Below, one piece after another: positions 1 to 6,280 of a DNA stretch of 7,595 nt (position 1 is the stretch's first letter; each line of letters begins with the position of its first letter). Under the pieces are notes generated by a model. The model searched no databases, had not been told where the DNA came from, and saw nothing but the letters and a program-made list of their open reading frames with translations. The position numbers and the translations under genes are program-made. The DNA is from Tissierellia bacterium. GTDB lineage: Bacteria; Bacillota; Clostridia; Tissierellales; Dethiosulfatibacteraceae. Location of the stretch: NCBI GenBank assembly GCA_007116605.1, contig SKID01000063.1, positions 1-7,595 on the forward strand. Direction: 5' to 3'.

Positions 1-676
1 AACGATTTTCCTAGATGAAATATCTGAAATAAGCTATGGGACACAAGTAAAACTGCTGAGAGTGTTACAGGAAAAAGAGATTACTAGAGTAGGAGGTATA
101 AAACCTATTTCTGTCAATGTCCGTGTGATATCAGCAACAAATATTAATCTCAAACAAAGAGTAGACGAAGGACTATTTAGAGATGATTTGTACTATAGAC
201 TGAATGTTTTTCCTATTGAAATTCCTCCTTTAAGGGAAAGATTGTCAGACTTAATTTTTTTAGTAGAAAAATTTGTTAAAAAACTTAATAGTGAGTATGG
301 AAGAAATGTAACAGGTTTGACTGAGGCAGCGATGAAAAGACTTTATGAATATGACTGGCCAGGCAATGTAAGAGAATTAGAAAATGTTATTGGAAGGGGG
401 ATGATTAATATGAATATTAATGACCCTATCATGACAGAAGAGCATTTGCCAGATTTAATAACCAGTAAAACAATCACACATCAAGTGAAAGATGTCAGCT
501 TGATTCATCCGATAGAACATTGTAATACATTGACAGAAGTAATGAGTCATTATGAAAGTGAATTTATTGCATCAACTTATGGTAGATGCGGAAAAAATAA
601 AATTGAAACAGCAAAAGTACTTGGGATTTCAATACGTAATTTATACTATAAAATGGAAAAATATAACATTCACTAG
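1..676 (+). CDS. Sigma-54-dependent transcriptional activator (bEBP), C-terminal part; 5' end outside window
   Basis: The reading frame is open from base 2, giving 224 visible residues before the TAG stop; the start lies upstream of the window. The fragment begins inside the Walker B motif (TIFLDEI, visible residues 1-7) of the AAA+ domain. Sensor I (VISATN, 42-47), the arginine-finger region (LFRDDLYYRLN, 58-68), PLRER (76-80) and sensor II (WPGNVREL, 119-126) follow. The last ~45 residues form a Fis-type helix-turn-helix with a recognition helix near 208-223. Proteins of this family use ATP hydrolysis to open promoter complexes of sigma-54 RNA polymerase. The Walker A, the GAFTGA loop and the N-terminal sensory domain are off the window, so the signal sensed is unknown. 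Immediately downstream are repeated palindromes and a sigma-54 promoter for the ptb-buk-oxidoreductase operon, so it is probably that operon's activator, analogous in role to B. subtilis BkdR. The family call is very secure; the target is inferred. Confidence 0.96.
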   Translation, partial: TIFLDEISEISYGTQVKLLRVLQEKEITRVGGIKPISVNVRVISATNINLKQRVDEGLFRDDLYYRLNVFPIEIPPLRERLSDLIFLVEKFVKKLNSEYGRNVTGLTEAAMKRLYEYDWPGNVRELENVIGRGMINMNINDPIMTEEHLPDLITSKTITHQVKDVSLIHPIEHCNTLTEVMSHYESEFIASTYGRCGKNKIETAKVLGISIRNLYYKMEKYNIH

Positions 677-740
677 TGCAAATAATTGCGCAGAAACATA
701 AATCAATGCAAGTAATTGCATGCAAAATTTAGCACAGAAA
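677..740 (+). promoter_or_regulatory. Putative activator binding sites (UAS): three TGCAA-N4-TTGCA-like palindromes
   Basis: Three 14-bp near-palindromes lie directly after the activator stop codon: TGCAAATAATTGCG (677-690), TGCAAGTAATTGCA (707-720, perfect 5-bp arms) and TGCAAAATTTAGCA (721-734). Copies 1 and 3 are each followed by CAGAAA (691-696 and 735-740). Copies 1 and 2 are 30 bp apart centre to centre, about three helical turns, which would put them on the same DNA face. They lie about 110-155 bp upstream of the predicted transcription start of ptb, the usual range for enhancer sites bound by dimers of sigma-54 activators. The repeats are seen directly; binding by the adjacent regulator is inferred. 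Confidence 0.68.
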
Positions 741-768
741 TAAGTAGAAAGTTTAGATATTCTGAAAG

Positions 769-812
769 GGCGTCCTACCAACATGGTGGTAGGGCGCCTA
801 TTTTTGTTTTTT
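769..812 (+). terminator. Rho-independent terminator after the sigma-54 activator gene
   Basis: A 12-bp stem pairs GGCGTCCTACCA (769-780) with TGGTAGGGCGCC (787-798). It is continuous in RNA with one U-G wobble and has a 6-nt loop. A T-rich tract with one G, TATTTTTGTTTTTT (799-812), follows. It would stop transcripts of the upstream activator gene before the ptb operon. The last two T residues are also the first bases of the downstream -24/-12 promoter. Confidence 0.93.
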
Positions 813-828
813 GGCATGAGTTTTGCAT
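811..828 (+). promoter_or_regulatory. Sigma-54 (-24/-12) promoter of the ptb-buk-oxidoreductase operon
   Basis: The sequence TTGGCATGAGTTTTGCAT matches the sigma-54 consensus TTGGCACG-N4-TTGCA closely. The invariant GG (813-814) and GC (825-826) are separated by exactly 10 bp, as this promoter class requires. The predicted start of transcription is near 838, about 28 nt before the ptb start codon and upstream of its Shine-Dalgarno sequence. An adjacent gene for a sigma-54 activator and upstream palindromes support the call. No competing sigma-A promoter stands out between the terminator and ptb. Confidence 0.87.
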
Positions 829-865
829 ATTTATTTAAGTGAAATCAATGAATGTGAGGTGAAAT

Positions 866-1747
866 ATGAGAAACTTTGAGGAAGTAATCAATGCAGCAAA
901 AAGAAAAGGCCCTAAAACAATCGCAGTGGCTGCAGCACATGATGATGATGTTCTAAAAGCCATCAAAGTAGCATTAAATGCAGGTATTGTTAGAGCCATA
1001 TTGATTGGAAATGAACAAAAAATAAAAGAGATTGCCAGTAGAATTGAACTGCCTTTAAAAGATGTGAAAATTCATCATGAAGAAAACCCTAAGGAAATGT
1101 GTCTGAAGGCGGTATCTTTAGTTAGTTCAGGAGAAGCCCATATTTTAATGAAAGGTTTGGTAGATACTTCGGTTATCTTAAGCGCTGTCTTAGATAAAAA
1201 CGTAGGTCTAAGAACAGGTAGTACCCTAAGTCATGTGGCTGTTTTTTTTGTTGAAACTTACCATAAAATGTTAATGTTAACAGATGCAGCGATGAATATC
1301 GAACCTGATGCAGAGACAAAGAGACAAATACTAGAAAATGCAGTTGCTTTTGCCCACTCTATGGGAATCGAATGTCCTAAATGTGCAGTTGTGTGTGCAA
1401 AAGAATCAGTATCAAAAGCCATGAAACATACGATAGATGCGCAAACATTAGTGGAAGCCAATATACCTGGGTGTATTGTAGGAGGTCCATTTGCTCTGGA
1501 CAATGCCATATCAAAAGCAGCAGCTGAACACAAAGGCATTCAGCATGAAGTAGCAGGTGATGCTGATATTTTATTAATGCCGCAAATCGAAGCTGGAAAT
1601 GTTTTGTACAAAGCACTGACTTTTTTAGCAAAAGCAGAGTCAGCAGGCTTAATTCTTGGAGCTAAAGCACCCATTGTATTAACATCAAGAGCAGATTCTG
1701 ATATTGCTAAACTTAATTCAATTGCTTTATCAGTCTTACATGCTTAG
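866..1747 (+). CDS. ptb: Phosphate butyryltransferase (acyl-CoA + Pi to acyl phosphate + CoA)
   Basis: This 293-residue cytoplasmic enzyme has the usual length for the phosphate acetyl/butyryltransferase family (about 300). It converts butyryl-CoA, or branched acyl-CoAs such as isobutyryl- and isovaleryl-CoA, to the acyl phosphate. Family motifs visible are LMKGLVDT (94-101), RTGSTLSHVAVF (116-127), VGGPFALDNAIS (205-216), GDADILLMPQIEAGN (231-245) and PIVLTSRADS (269-278). The ATG at 866 is preceded by GAGGTG (856-861) and lies about 28 nt from the predicted sigma-54 transcription start. It is the first gene of the operon, with buk next after a 73-nt gap. The pairing with buk favours phosphate butyryltransferase over phosphate acetyltransferase, and the downstream VOR-type oxidoreductase suggests branched acyl-CoAs as the natural substrates (inference). 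Confidence 0.95.
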   Translation: MRNFEEVINAAKRKGPKTIAVAAAHDDDVLKAIKVALNAGIVRAILIGNEQKIKEIASRIELPLKDVKIHHEENPKEMCLKAVSLVSSGEAHILMKGLVDTSVILSAVLDKNVGLRTGSTLSHVAVFFVETYHKMLMLTDAAMNIEPDAETKRQILENAVAFAHSMGIECPKCAVVCAKESVSKAMKHTIDAQTLVEANIPGCIVGGPFALDNAISKAAAEHKGIQHEVAGDADILLMPQIEAGNVLYKALTFLAKAESAGLILGAKAPIVLTSRADSDIAKLNSIALSVLHA

Positions 1748-1752
1748 ACGAG

Positions 1753-1767
1753 TTGATTTAGCATCAA
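1753..1767 (+). other. Small hairpin in the ptb-buk spacer
   Basis: TTGAT (1753-1757) can pair with ATCAA (1763-1767) around a 5-nt loop, followed by TGTTTTAAT. The stem is short and AT-rich and the T run is interrupted, so it is at best a weak attenuator or an RNA processing/stability element within the 73-nt gap between ptb and buk. It may be chance in AT-rich sequence. Confidence 0.25.
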
Positions 1768-1820
1768 TGTTTTAATCCAAAGACACTTAAAAAGAGAATA
1801 AACACAAAGGAGCATATTGC

Positions 1821-2885
1821 ATGAAACAGTTAGTTATTAATCCAGGATCCACATCAACAAAAATTGGCGTATTTGAAGATTTAGAATTAATTTTTGAGAA
1901 AACCCTTAGACATGATGTGTCTGAGTTGCAAAAATATGAAAATATCGTGGATGAAATCCCATTTAGACTGGATATTATATTAAAAGCTTTAGAAGAACAC
2001 CAAATCTCTGTGGATTCGTTATCTGCCATTGTAGGACGAGGGGGATTATTAAAACCTATTCCAGGTGGTACTTATGAAATCAATGAAAAAATGCTACATG
2101 ACTTGAGATCAGGCTTTTTAGGGCAACATGCATCAAATATAGGCGGTATATTAGCGAATGAAATTGCAAAAAAACACAATAGACCATCATTTATTGTTGA
2201 TCCAGTGGTGGTAGATGAGTTAGAACCCATTGCTCGGATAGCTGGACATCCAAGGTTTGAAAGAAAAAGTATTTTCCATGCTTTAAATCAAAAGGCTGTA
2301 GCTAGAAGAGCTGCAAAAGAAATGGGAAAAACTTATGAATCTTGTGGTTTGATTGTAGTGCATCTTGGAGGAGGCATTTCAGTAGGGGCTCATCGAAATG
2401 GACAAGTGGTAGATGTGAACAATGCGTTAGATGGAGAAGGACCCTTTTCTCCTGAAAGAAGTGGGACTTTGCCCTGTGGAGATTTACTAAAAGTAGCCTA
2501 TTCTGGAGAAGTTAGCCATGATGAAATGAAAAAAATGCTGAAAGGGAATGGTGGATTAACGGCGTACTTGGGAACAAACAATGCTAAGCTAGTATCTGAC
2601 ATGTGTAAAGAAGGAGACAGTAATGCATGTCTTATTTATGAAGCAATGGCTTATCAAGTTGCTAAATCGGTAGGCGCTAATGCAGCGGTATTAGAAGGAA
2701 ATGTGGATGCAATTATTATTACAGGTGGCATTGCCTACGACCAACAATTTGTAGAGTGGATAAAAAAAAGAGTCAATTTTATTGCTAAAGTATTGGTATA
2801 TCCAGGTGAAGATGAACTGACCGCTTTGGCAGAAGGTGGACTAAGAATACTTAATGGTGAAGAAGAAGCGAGAATTTATGAATAG
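1821..2885 (+). CDS. buk: Butyrate kinase / branched-chain fatty acid kinase
   Basis: This 354-residue member of the acetate/butyrate kinase (ASKHA) superfamily has the typical length for Buk (about 355). It transfers phosphate from an acyl phosphate to ADP, making ATP and the free acid. Motifs seen are the N-terminal phosphate loop NPGSTSTKIGVF (7-18), VGRGG (71-75), FHALNQKAVARR (152-163), the second glycine-rich phosphate loop HLGGGISVGAHRNG (181-194), DGEGPFSPERSG (204-215), the adenosine loop ITGGIAYD (300-307) and the C-terminal YPGEDELTALAEGG (327-340). The ATG at 1821 has AAAGGAG (1806-1812) eight bases upstream. Its 3' end overlaps the next gene by 8 nt. With Ptb it forms the substrate-level phosphorylation step of the operon. 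Whether it prefers butyrate or isobutyrate/isovalerate cannot be told from sequence. Confidence 0.96.
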   Translation: MKQLVINPGSTSTKIGVFEDLELIFEKTLRHDVSELQKYENIVDEIPFRLDIILKALEEHQISVDSLSAIVGRGGLLKPIPGGTYEINEKMLHDLRSGFLGQHASNIGGILANEIAKKHNRPSFIVDPVVVDELEPIARIAGHPRFERKSIFHALNQKAVARRAAKEMGKTYESCGLIVVHLGGGISVGAHRNGQVVDVNNALDGEGPFSPERSGTLPCGDLLKVAYSGEVSHDEMKKMLKGNGGLTAYLGTNNAKLVSDMCKEGDSNACLIYEAMAYQVAKSVGANAAVLEGNVDAIIITGGIAYDQQFVEWIKKRVNFIAKVLVYPGEDELTALAEGGLRILNGEEEARIYE

Positions 2886-3558
2886 TCTTTTTCAAAAACC
2901 TTTAACGATTATTACAGGTCATTATGGCAGTGGCAAGACAGAAATAGCAGTTAATTTAGCTATAGCAGCAGCAAAAAGCTATCAGGTAGTCTTAGCTGAC
3001 CTAGATATAGTCAATCCTTATTTTAGAAGCAGAGAACAGTTGAACAAATTGAAACCATACCATGTGGAAGTGATAGGAAGTGCCTTGATGAACAGTACCT
3101 TGGAATTGCCTGCCTTAACCTATAATGTTATTGCTAAAAAAAACCAAGAAAACACAAGAACGATTATTGATCTAGGTGGTGACGGAATTGGGGCAAAACA
3201 AATGTCAAAGTACAGTAAAAGCATTCATTTGGCAGAATATGAGCTGTTTCTTGTGGTTAATGTTAATCGACCTGAAACAAAGCATTGTGAGGGTGTTCTG
3301 TTTCACAAAGAATCCATTGAGCAACAGTCCAATATGAAAATCACAGGAATACTAAATAACACCCACTTATTAAAAGAAACCACAGAAGAAGATGTATTCC
3401 GAGGTATGACCATTTGTCAACAAGTAAGTCAGAAAACGAAAATCCCTTTTCTAGGCAGTTTTGCTCTAGAAACCTTAAGTCGTCAGATGATGAAAAAAAA
3501 GCTTCAAAAACCAGTATGGCCTATTGAGTTACATATGAGAGAACAATGGATGAGTTAA
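2878..3558 (+). CDS. MinD/ParA (CobQ/CobB)-type P-loop ATPase of the oxidoreductase operon
   Basis: This 226-residue cytoplasmic protein shows a SIMIBI-type P-loop fold. The Walker A is GHYGSGKT (14-21), followed by DLDIVNPYFR (41-50, switch I-like DxD region), a Walker B-like IIDLGGDG (96-103) and NNTHL (160-164) in the position of the nucleotide-base-binding loop. The second residue of Walker A is His, so the signature lysine of true MinD/ParA/NifH proteins is absent. The ATG at 2878 overlaps the buk stop by 8 nt and has no strong Shine-Dalgarno, suggesting translational coupling; an in-frame ATG at 2854 would lengthen it by eight residues but lies deeper in buk with no well-placed RBS. There is no transmembrane segment. 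Its function is not known to me. Position between buk and the iron-sulfur subunit suggests a role in assembly, cluster loading or control of the oxidoreductase (inference). Confidence 0.88.
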   Translation: MNSLFQKPLTIITGHYGSGKTEIAVNLAIAAAKSYQVVLADLDIVNPYFRSREQLNKLKPYHVEVIGSALMNSTLELPALTYNVIAKKNQENTRTIIDLGGDGIGAKQMSKYSKSIHLAEYELFLVVNVNRPETKHCEGVLFHKESIEQQSNMKITGILNNTHLLKETTEEDVFRGMTICQQVSQKTKIPFLGSFALETLSRQMMKKKLQKPVWPIELHMREQWMS

Positions 3559-3563
3559 ATAAT

Positions 3564-3568
3564 GGAGG
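3564..3568 (+). promoter_or_regulatory. Ribosome binding site that fixes the start of the ferredoxin subunit
   Basis: GGAGG at 3564-3568 is 5 nt from the ATG at 3574. It would lie inside the coding region if the upstream in-frame ATG at 3562 were used. This makes 3574 the better start. Confidence 0.75.
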
Positions 3569-3573
3569 GTAAA

Positions 3574-3789
3574 ATGGCGAAAGGAAATGTTGTATTTGAT
3601 GTAGATCGATGCAAAGGTTGTGGACTATGTGTCTATGCCTGTCCAAAAAAAATAGTGGCACTAAACGAAAATCGCATTAATGTGAAGGGATTCAATCCCG
3701 CTCATGTGATCGACATGGAACAGTGCATTGCTTGTGGGAATTGTGCAATTATGTGTCCTGATTCAGTAATCACTGTAGAGAAACTTTAA
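3574..3789 (+). CDS. 2x[4Fe-4S] ferredoxin-like (delta) subunit of the 2-oxoacid:ferredoxin oxidoreductase
   Basis: This small 71-residue iron-sulfur protein has two complete cluster motifs, CKGCGLCVYACP (Cys13, 16, 19, 23) and CIACGNCAIMCP (Cys51, 54, 57, 61), each CxxCxxCxxxCP and therefore suited to a [4Fe-4S] cluster. The 27-residue linker between them includes NVKGFNPAHV, typical of the delta subunit of KOR/VOR enzymes rather than of a free clostridial ferredoxin. It would pass electrons from the catalytic subunits to external ferredoxin. The start at 3574 is set by the GGAGG just upstream. It follows the ATPase gene by 15 nt, and the alpha subunit starts 10 nt after its stop. Family confidence is very high; naming as KorD or a Vor subunit depends on the true substrate. 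Confidence 0.94.
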   Translation: MAKGNVVFDVDRCKGCGLCVYACPKKIVALNENRINVKGFNPAHVIDMEQCIACGNCAIMCPDSVITVEKL

Positions 3790-3799
3790 GGAGGCGACC

Positions 3800-4858
3800 A
3801 TGAATAAAGTTTTAATGAAAGGTAATGAAGCAGTTTGTGAGGCAGCAATTAGAGCGGGTTGTCGATACTTTTTTGGTTATCCCATCACACCTCAAAACGA
3901 GATACCGGAGTACATGTCAAAAGTTATGCCTGAAAACGGTGGGGTTTTTTTACAAGCAGAAAGTGAAGTAGCTGCTATCAATATGGTTTACGGTGCAGTG
4001 GGTGCAGGTGGTCGAGTGATGACATCCTCATCAAGTCCAGGCATGTCTTTGAAACAGGAAGGGATTTCATATATCGCTGGAGCAGAACTTCCATGTGTCA
4101 TTGTTAACATGATGCGTGGTGGTCCTGGATTGGGTAGTATTCAGCCAGGTCAAGCAGACTATTTCCAATCTACACGAGGAGGTGGCAATGGAGATTATAG
4201 ACATATCGTTTATGCACCAGCCTCTATTCAGGAAATGGTAGACTTGACCATGGAAGCTTTTGATATTGCAGACTTATATCGCATCCCTGTGTTAGTATTA
4301 GGGGACGGTATGATTGGCCAGATGATGGAAGCTGTTGAATTCAAAAGCATAAAACCCATAGAGCTACCAGATAAGGATTGGATTACTGATGGGACTAAAG
4401 AAATAAGACAACCAAGAATTATCAATTCATTATATTTAGATCCAGATGAATTATATGCACATAACTTAAGATTAGAGAAAAAACATGCATTGATTGAAAG
4501 TCGAGAAGTTCGATTTGAGACACAAGGGTTAGAAAATGCTGAGGTCGTTTGTGTTGCTTACGGTACGACTTCAAGAGTGGTTAAAAATGCAATTGAAGAA
4601 TTAGAAGCTGAAGGTATTAAGGTGGGAATTATAAGGCCCATAACCCTATGGCCCTTTCCAGATAAGGCTTTTGATGAGATTTCTGATACGACAAAAGCTT
4701 TACTCACAGTAGAAATGAGTATGGGTCAGATGATTGATGATGTTAAAATTGCTTCAAAAGGCAGATGGCCAGTGCATTTTTATGGAAAGAGTGGAGGATT
4801 AGTGCCAACTCCAACAGGTGTTAAAGAAAGTGTTAAAAAGATCATGGGAGGAAAATAA
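3800..4858 (+). CDS. vorB: 2-Oxoacid:ferredoxin oxidoreductase alpha subunit, VorB-like
   Basis: This 352-residue protein combines the pyrimidine-binding domain (domain I, about 1-180) with the transketolase C-terminal-like domain (about 245-350). Hallmarks are GYPITPQNEIPE (26-37), AESEVAA (53-59, holding the glutamates expected near the TPP aminopyrimidine), TSSSSPGMSLKQEG (75-88), RGGPGLGSIQPGQADYFQ (106-123), VAYGTTSR (252-259) and IRPITLWPFP (278-287). With the beta subunit it binds thiamine pyrophosphate and oxidatively decarboxylates a 2-oxoacid to acyl-CoA. The overall wording resembles VorB (3-methyl-2-oxobutanoate:ferredoxin oxidoreductase), and the ptb-buk context supports branched 2-oxoacids, but 2-oxoglutarate (KorA) cannot be excluded from sequence. 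AAGGAGG (3788-3794) lies 5 nt before the ATG. Its TAA stop and the next ATG share one base (TAATG). Confidence 0.94.
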   Translation: MNKVLMKGNEAVCEAAIRAGCRYFFGYPITPQNEIPEYMSKVMPENGGVFLQAESEVAAINMVYGAVGAGGRVMTSSSSPGMSLKQEGISYIAGAELPCVIVNMMRGGPGLGSIQPGQADYFQSTRGGGNGDYRHIVYAPASIQEMVDLTMEAFDIADLYRIPVLVLGDGMIGQMMEAVEFKSIKPIELPDKDWITDGTKEIRQPRIINSLYLDPDELYAHNLRLEKKHALIESREVRFETQGLENAEVVCVAYGTTSRVVKNAIEELEAEGIKVGIIRPITLWPFPDKAFDEISDTTKALLTVEMSMGQMIDDVKIASKGRWPVHFYGKSGGLVPTPTGVKESVKKIMGGK

Positions 4859-5613
4859 TGATGACGACAATGGTATACAGTAAATCAAAAGCGTTAACTG
4901 ATGCAGAGTTACATTATTGCCCAGGATGTACTCATGGCGTTATACACAAATTAGTAGCTGAAGTATTAGTAGAGCTAAATGTATTGGGAAAATCTATTGG
5001 TGTTATTCCTGTAGGTTGTGCAGCCTTAGCCTATAAGTACTTTAATTGTGATGTACATCAAGCCGCACATGGACGTGCACCGGCTGTTGCAACTGGCATT
5101 AAAAGGGTAAGACCTGAAGAGGTGGTGTTTACTTATCAAGGAGATGGAGACTTAGCATCTATTGGTACAGCAGAAATTATTCACGCAGCCCACCGGGGTG
5201 AAAAAATCACAACTATTTTCGTCAATAATGGAATTTATGGAATGACAGGGGGACAAATGGCGCCAACCACACTCATAGGCCAGAAATCCACCACTTCACC
5301 CCTTGGTAGAACAGAAGAACATAGCGGTAAACCTTTAAAAGTCGCGGAAATGCTAGCGACAATTGATGGTGCTAAGTTTGTGGAACGTGTATCTGTACAC
5401 AATCCTGCAGCCGTTAGAAAAGCAAAAAAAGCCATAAGAAAAGCCTTTGAGTGTCAATTGTCAGGAAAAGGATTTGGCATTGTGGAAGTCTTATCCACAT
5501 GTCCAACAAACTGGGGAGTCACACCTGTGGATGGTTTAAAGTGGCTGGAAGAAAAAATGATTCCATATTATCCTTTGAAAAACTTCAGAAATACAGAGGA
5601 GGAAGAAGCATGA
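4858..5613 (+). CDS. 2-Oxoacid:ferredoxin oxidoreductase beta subunit (TPP- and [4Fe-4S]-binding)
   Basis: This 251-residue subunit binds thiamine diphosphate through GDGDLASIGTAEIIHA...NN (95-124), the GDG-X25-NN metal/TPP motif. A proximal [4Fe-4S] cluster is expected on Cys21, Cys24 (YCPGCTHG), Cys54 (PVGC) and Cys215 (STCPTNW), the four positions seen in KOR/VOR-type beta subunits. Other family landmarks are HGRAPAVATGIKR (71-83) and GIYGMTGGQMAPTT (125-138). It forms the catalytic core with the alpha subunit and hands electrons to the ferredoxin-like subunit. GGGAGG (4846-4851) is 6 nt before the ATG at 4858, which overlaps the alpha stop by one base; a second ATG at 4861 is a possible alternative start. 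The C-terminus ends in a short acidic tail (EEEEA). Substrate class is inferred as for the alpha subunit. Confidence 0.95.
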   Translation: MMTTMVYSKSKALTDAELHYCPGCTHGVIHKLVAEVLVELNVLGKSIGVIPVGCAALAYKYFNCDVHQAAHGRAPAVATGIKRVRPEEVVFTYQGDGDLASIGTAEIIHAAHRGEKITTIFVNNGIYGMTGGQMAPTTLIGQKSTTSPLGRTEEHSGKPLKVAEMLATIDGAKFVERVSVHNPAAVRKAKKAIRKAFECQLSGKGFGIVEVLSTCPTNWGVTPVDGLKWLEEKMIPYYPLKNFRNTEEEEA

Positions 5614-6167
5614 TAGAAAAAGTCATTGTTGCAGGTTTTGGTGGACAAGGAGTTATGGCAATTGGAAAACTATTAGCGTATGCAGGCATGTTAGAAGATA
5701 AAAATGTATCTTGGCTTCCATCCTACGGTCCTGAAATGCGTGGAGGCACAGCTAACTGTGATGTTATTGTGTCTGATAAAATGATAGGCTCACCTGTTTT
5801 GACAAATGATGCAACGGCTGCGATTGTTATGAACTTGCCCTCTATGAATAAATTCGAAAGCCATGTAGCATCTGGAGGTAAGTTAATTATTAATGAGTCT
5901 CTCATAGATAAAAAAGCAACACGAGATGATATTGAAGCTTATTATATCGATGCGAATCGTATAGCTAATGACATAGGCAATGCTAAAGCTGCAAATATGG
6001 TGATGCTAGGTGCTTTTATTGCATTGACAGGGATTGTAGAGAAACAATCAATATTGAAAGCTTTTACCAAAGTATTCGGTGAAGATAAAGCTAAATTTTT
6101 GCAACTAAACGAAAAAGCATTAGATGCTGGGAGTCAAGCTGTATTACAACAGATCTCAAAAGTGTAA
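5610..6167 (+). CDS. 2-Oxoacid:ferredoxin oxidoreductase gamma subunit
   Basis: This 185-residue protein is a standard-length gamma subunit (pyruvate/ketoisovalerate oxidoreductase catalytic domain), the part that in fused enzymes binds CoA. It opens with the glycine-rich GFGGQGVMAIGK (9-20) and has the family hallmark SYGPEMRGGTANC (38-50). The ATG at 5610 overlaps the beta stop as ATGA (4 nt) and has GAGGAGG (5596-5602) 7 nt upstream. The same frame is open upstream to an ATG at 5451, but those 53 residues (rich in basic, Cys and Trp residues) lie over the beta gene and do not match the family, so the short start is correct. It is the last gene of the operon; a hairpin terminator follows after about 70 bp. 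Confidence 0.95.
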   Translation: MIEKVIVAGFGGQGVMAIGKLLAYAGMLEDKNVSWLPSYGPEMRGGTANCDVIVSDKMIGSPVLTNDATAAIVMNLPSMNKFESHVASGGKLIINESLIDKKATRDDIEAYYIDANRIANDIGNAKAANMVMLGAFIALTGIVEKQSILKAFTKVFGEDKAKFLQLNEKALDAGSQAVLQQISKV

Positions 6168-6239
6168 TTGATAAGACTTTCTCAAAAAGAAATGATGAAC
6201 GGATAGAGATTCAATAAGTGAATATGGTTCAAGCAATGT

Positions 6240-6280
6240 AATGACACCTATACTGTAAGTCAGTGGGTGTCATTATTTTG
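6240..6280 (+). terminator. Hairpin terminator at the end of the oxidoreductase operon
   Basis: A 10-bp outer stem pairs 6240-6249 (AATGACACCT) with 6265-6274 (GGGTGTCATT). A 4-bp inner stem, ACTG/CAGT (6252-6255 with 6261-6264), sits above a 2-nt bulge and closes a 5-nt loop. ATTTTG (6275-6280) follows. The T run is short, so efficiency may be moderate. It sits 73 bp after the gamma stop and is the first strong structure after the operon. Confidence 0.78.

Noticed and set aside
1258..1631. Two minus-strand open frames antisense to ptb
   Set aside because: They overlap each other and a clear ptb gene, show no family motifs, and have no convincing minus-strand promoter or RBS.
1787..2029. Minus-strand open frame of 80 residues antisense to the start of buk
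   Set aside because: It overlaps the conserved N-terminal phosphate loop of buk and has no recognisable domain.
2854..2877. Upstream ATG (2854) for the P-loop ATPase
   Set aside because: It has no well-placed RBS and adds a lysine-rich segment read from buk coding sequence; the ATG at 2878, overlapping the buk stop, is a typical coupled start. The call is probable, not certain.
3562..3573. Upstream ATG (3562) for the ferredoxin-like subunit
   Set aside because: The GGAGG that serves translation lies inside this four-codon extension; the start at 3574 is correctly spaced and gives the usual family N-terminus.
4228..5435. Minus-strand open frames antisense to the alpha and beta subunits
   Set aside because: They are short frames opposite strongly conserved coding sequence; their composition mirrors the sense genes.
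5451..5609. N-terminal extension of the gamma subunit frame to an ATG at 5451
   Set aside because: It lies wholly within the beta gene, does not resemble any gamma subunit, and the ATG at 5610 has a strong, well-spaced GAGGAGG.
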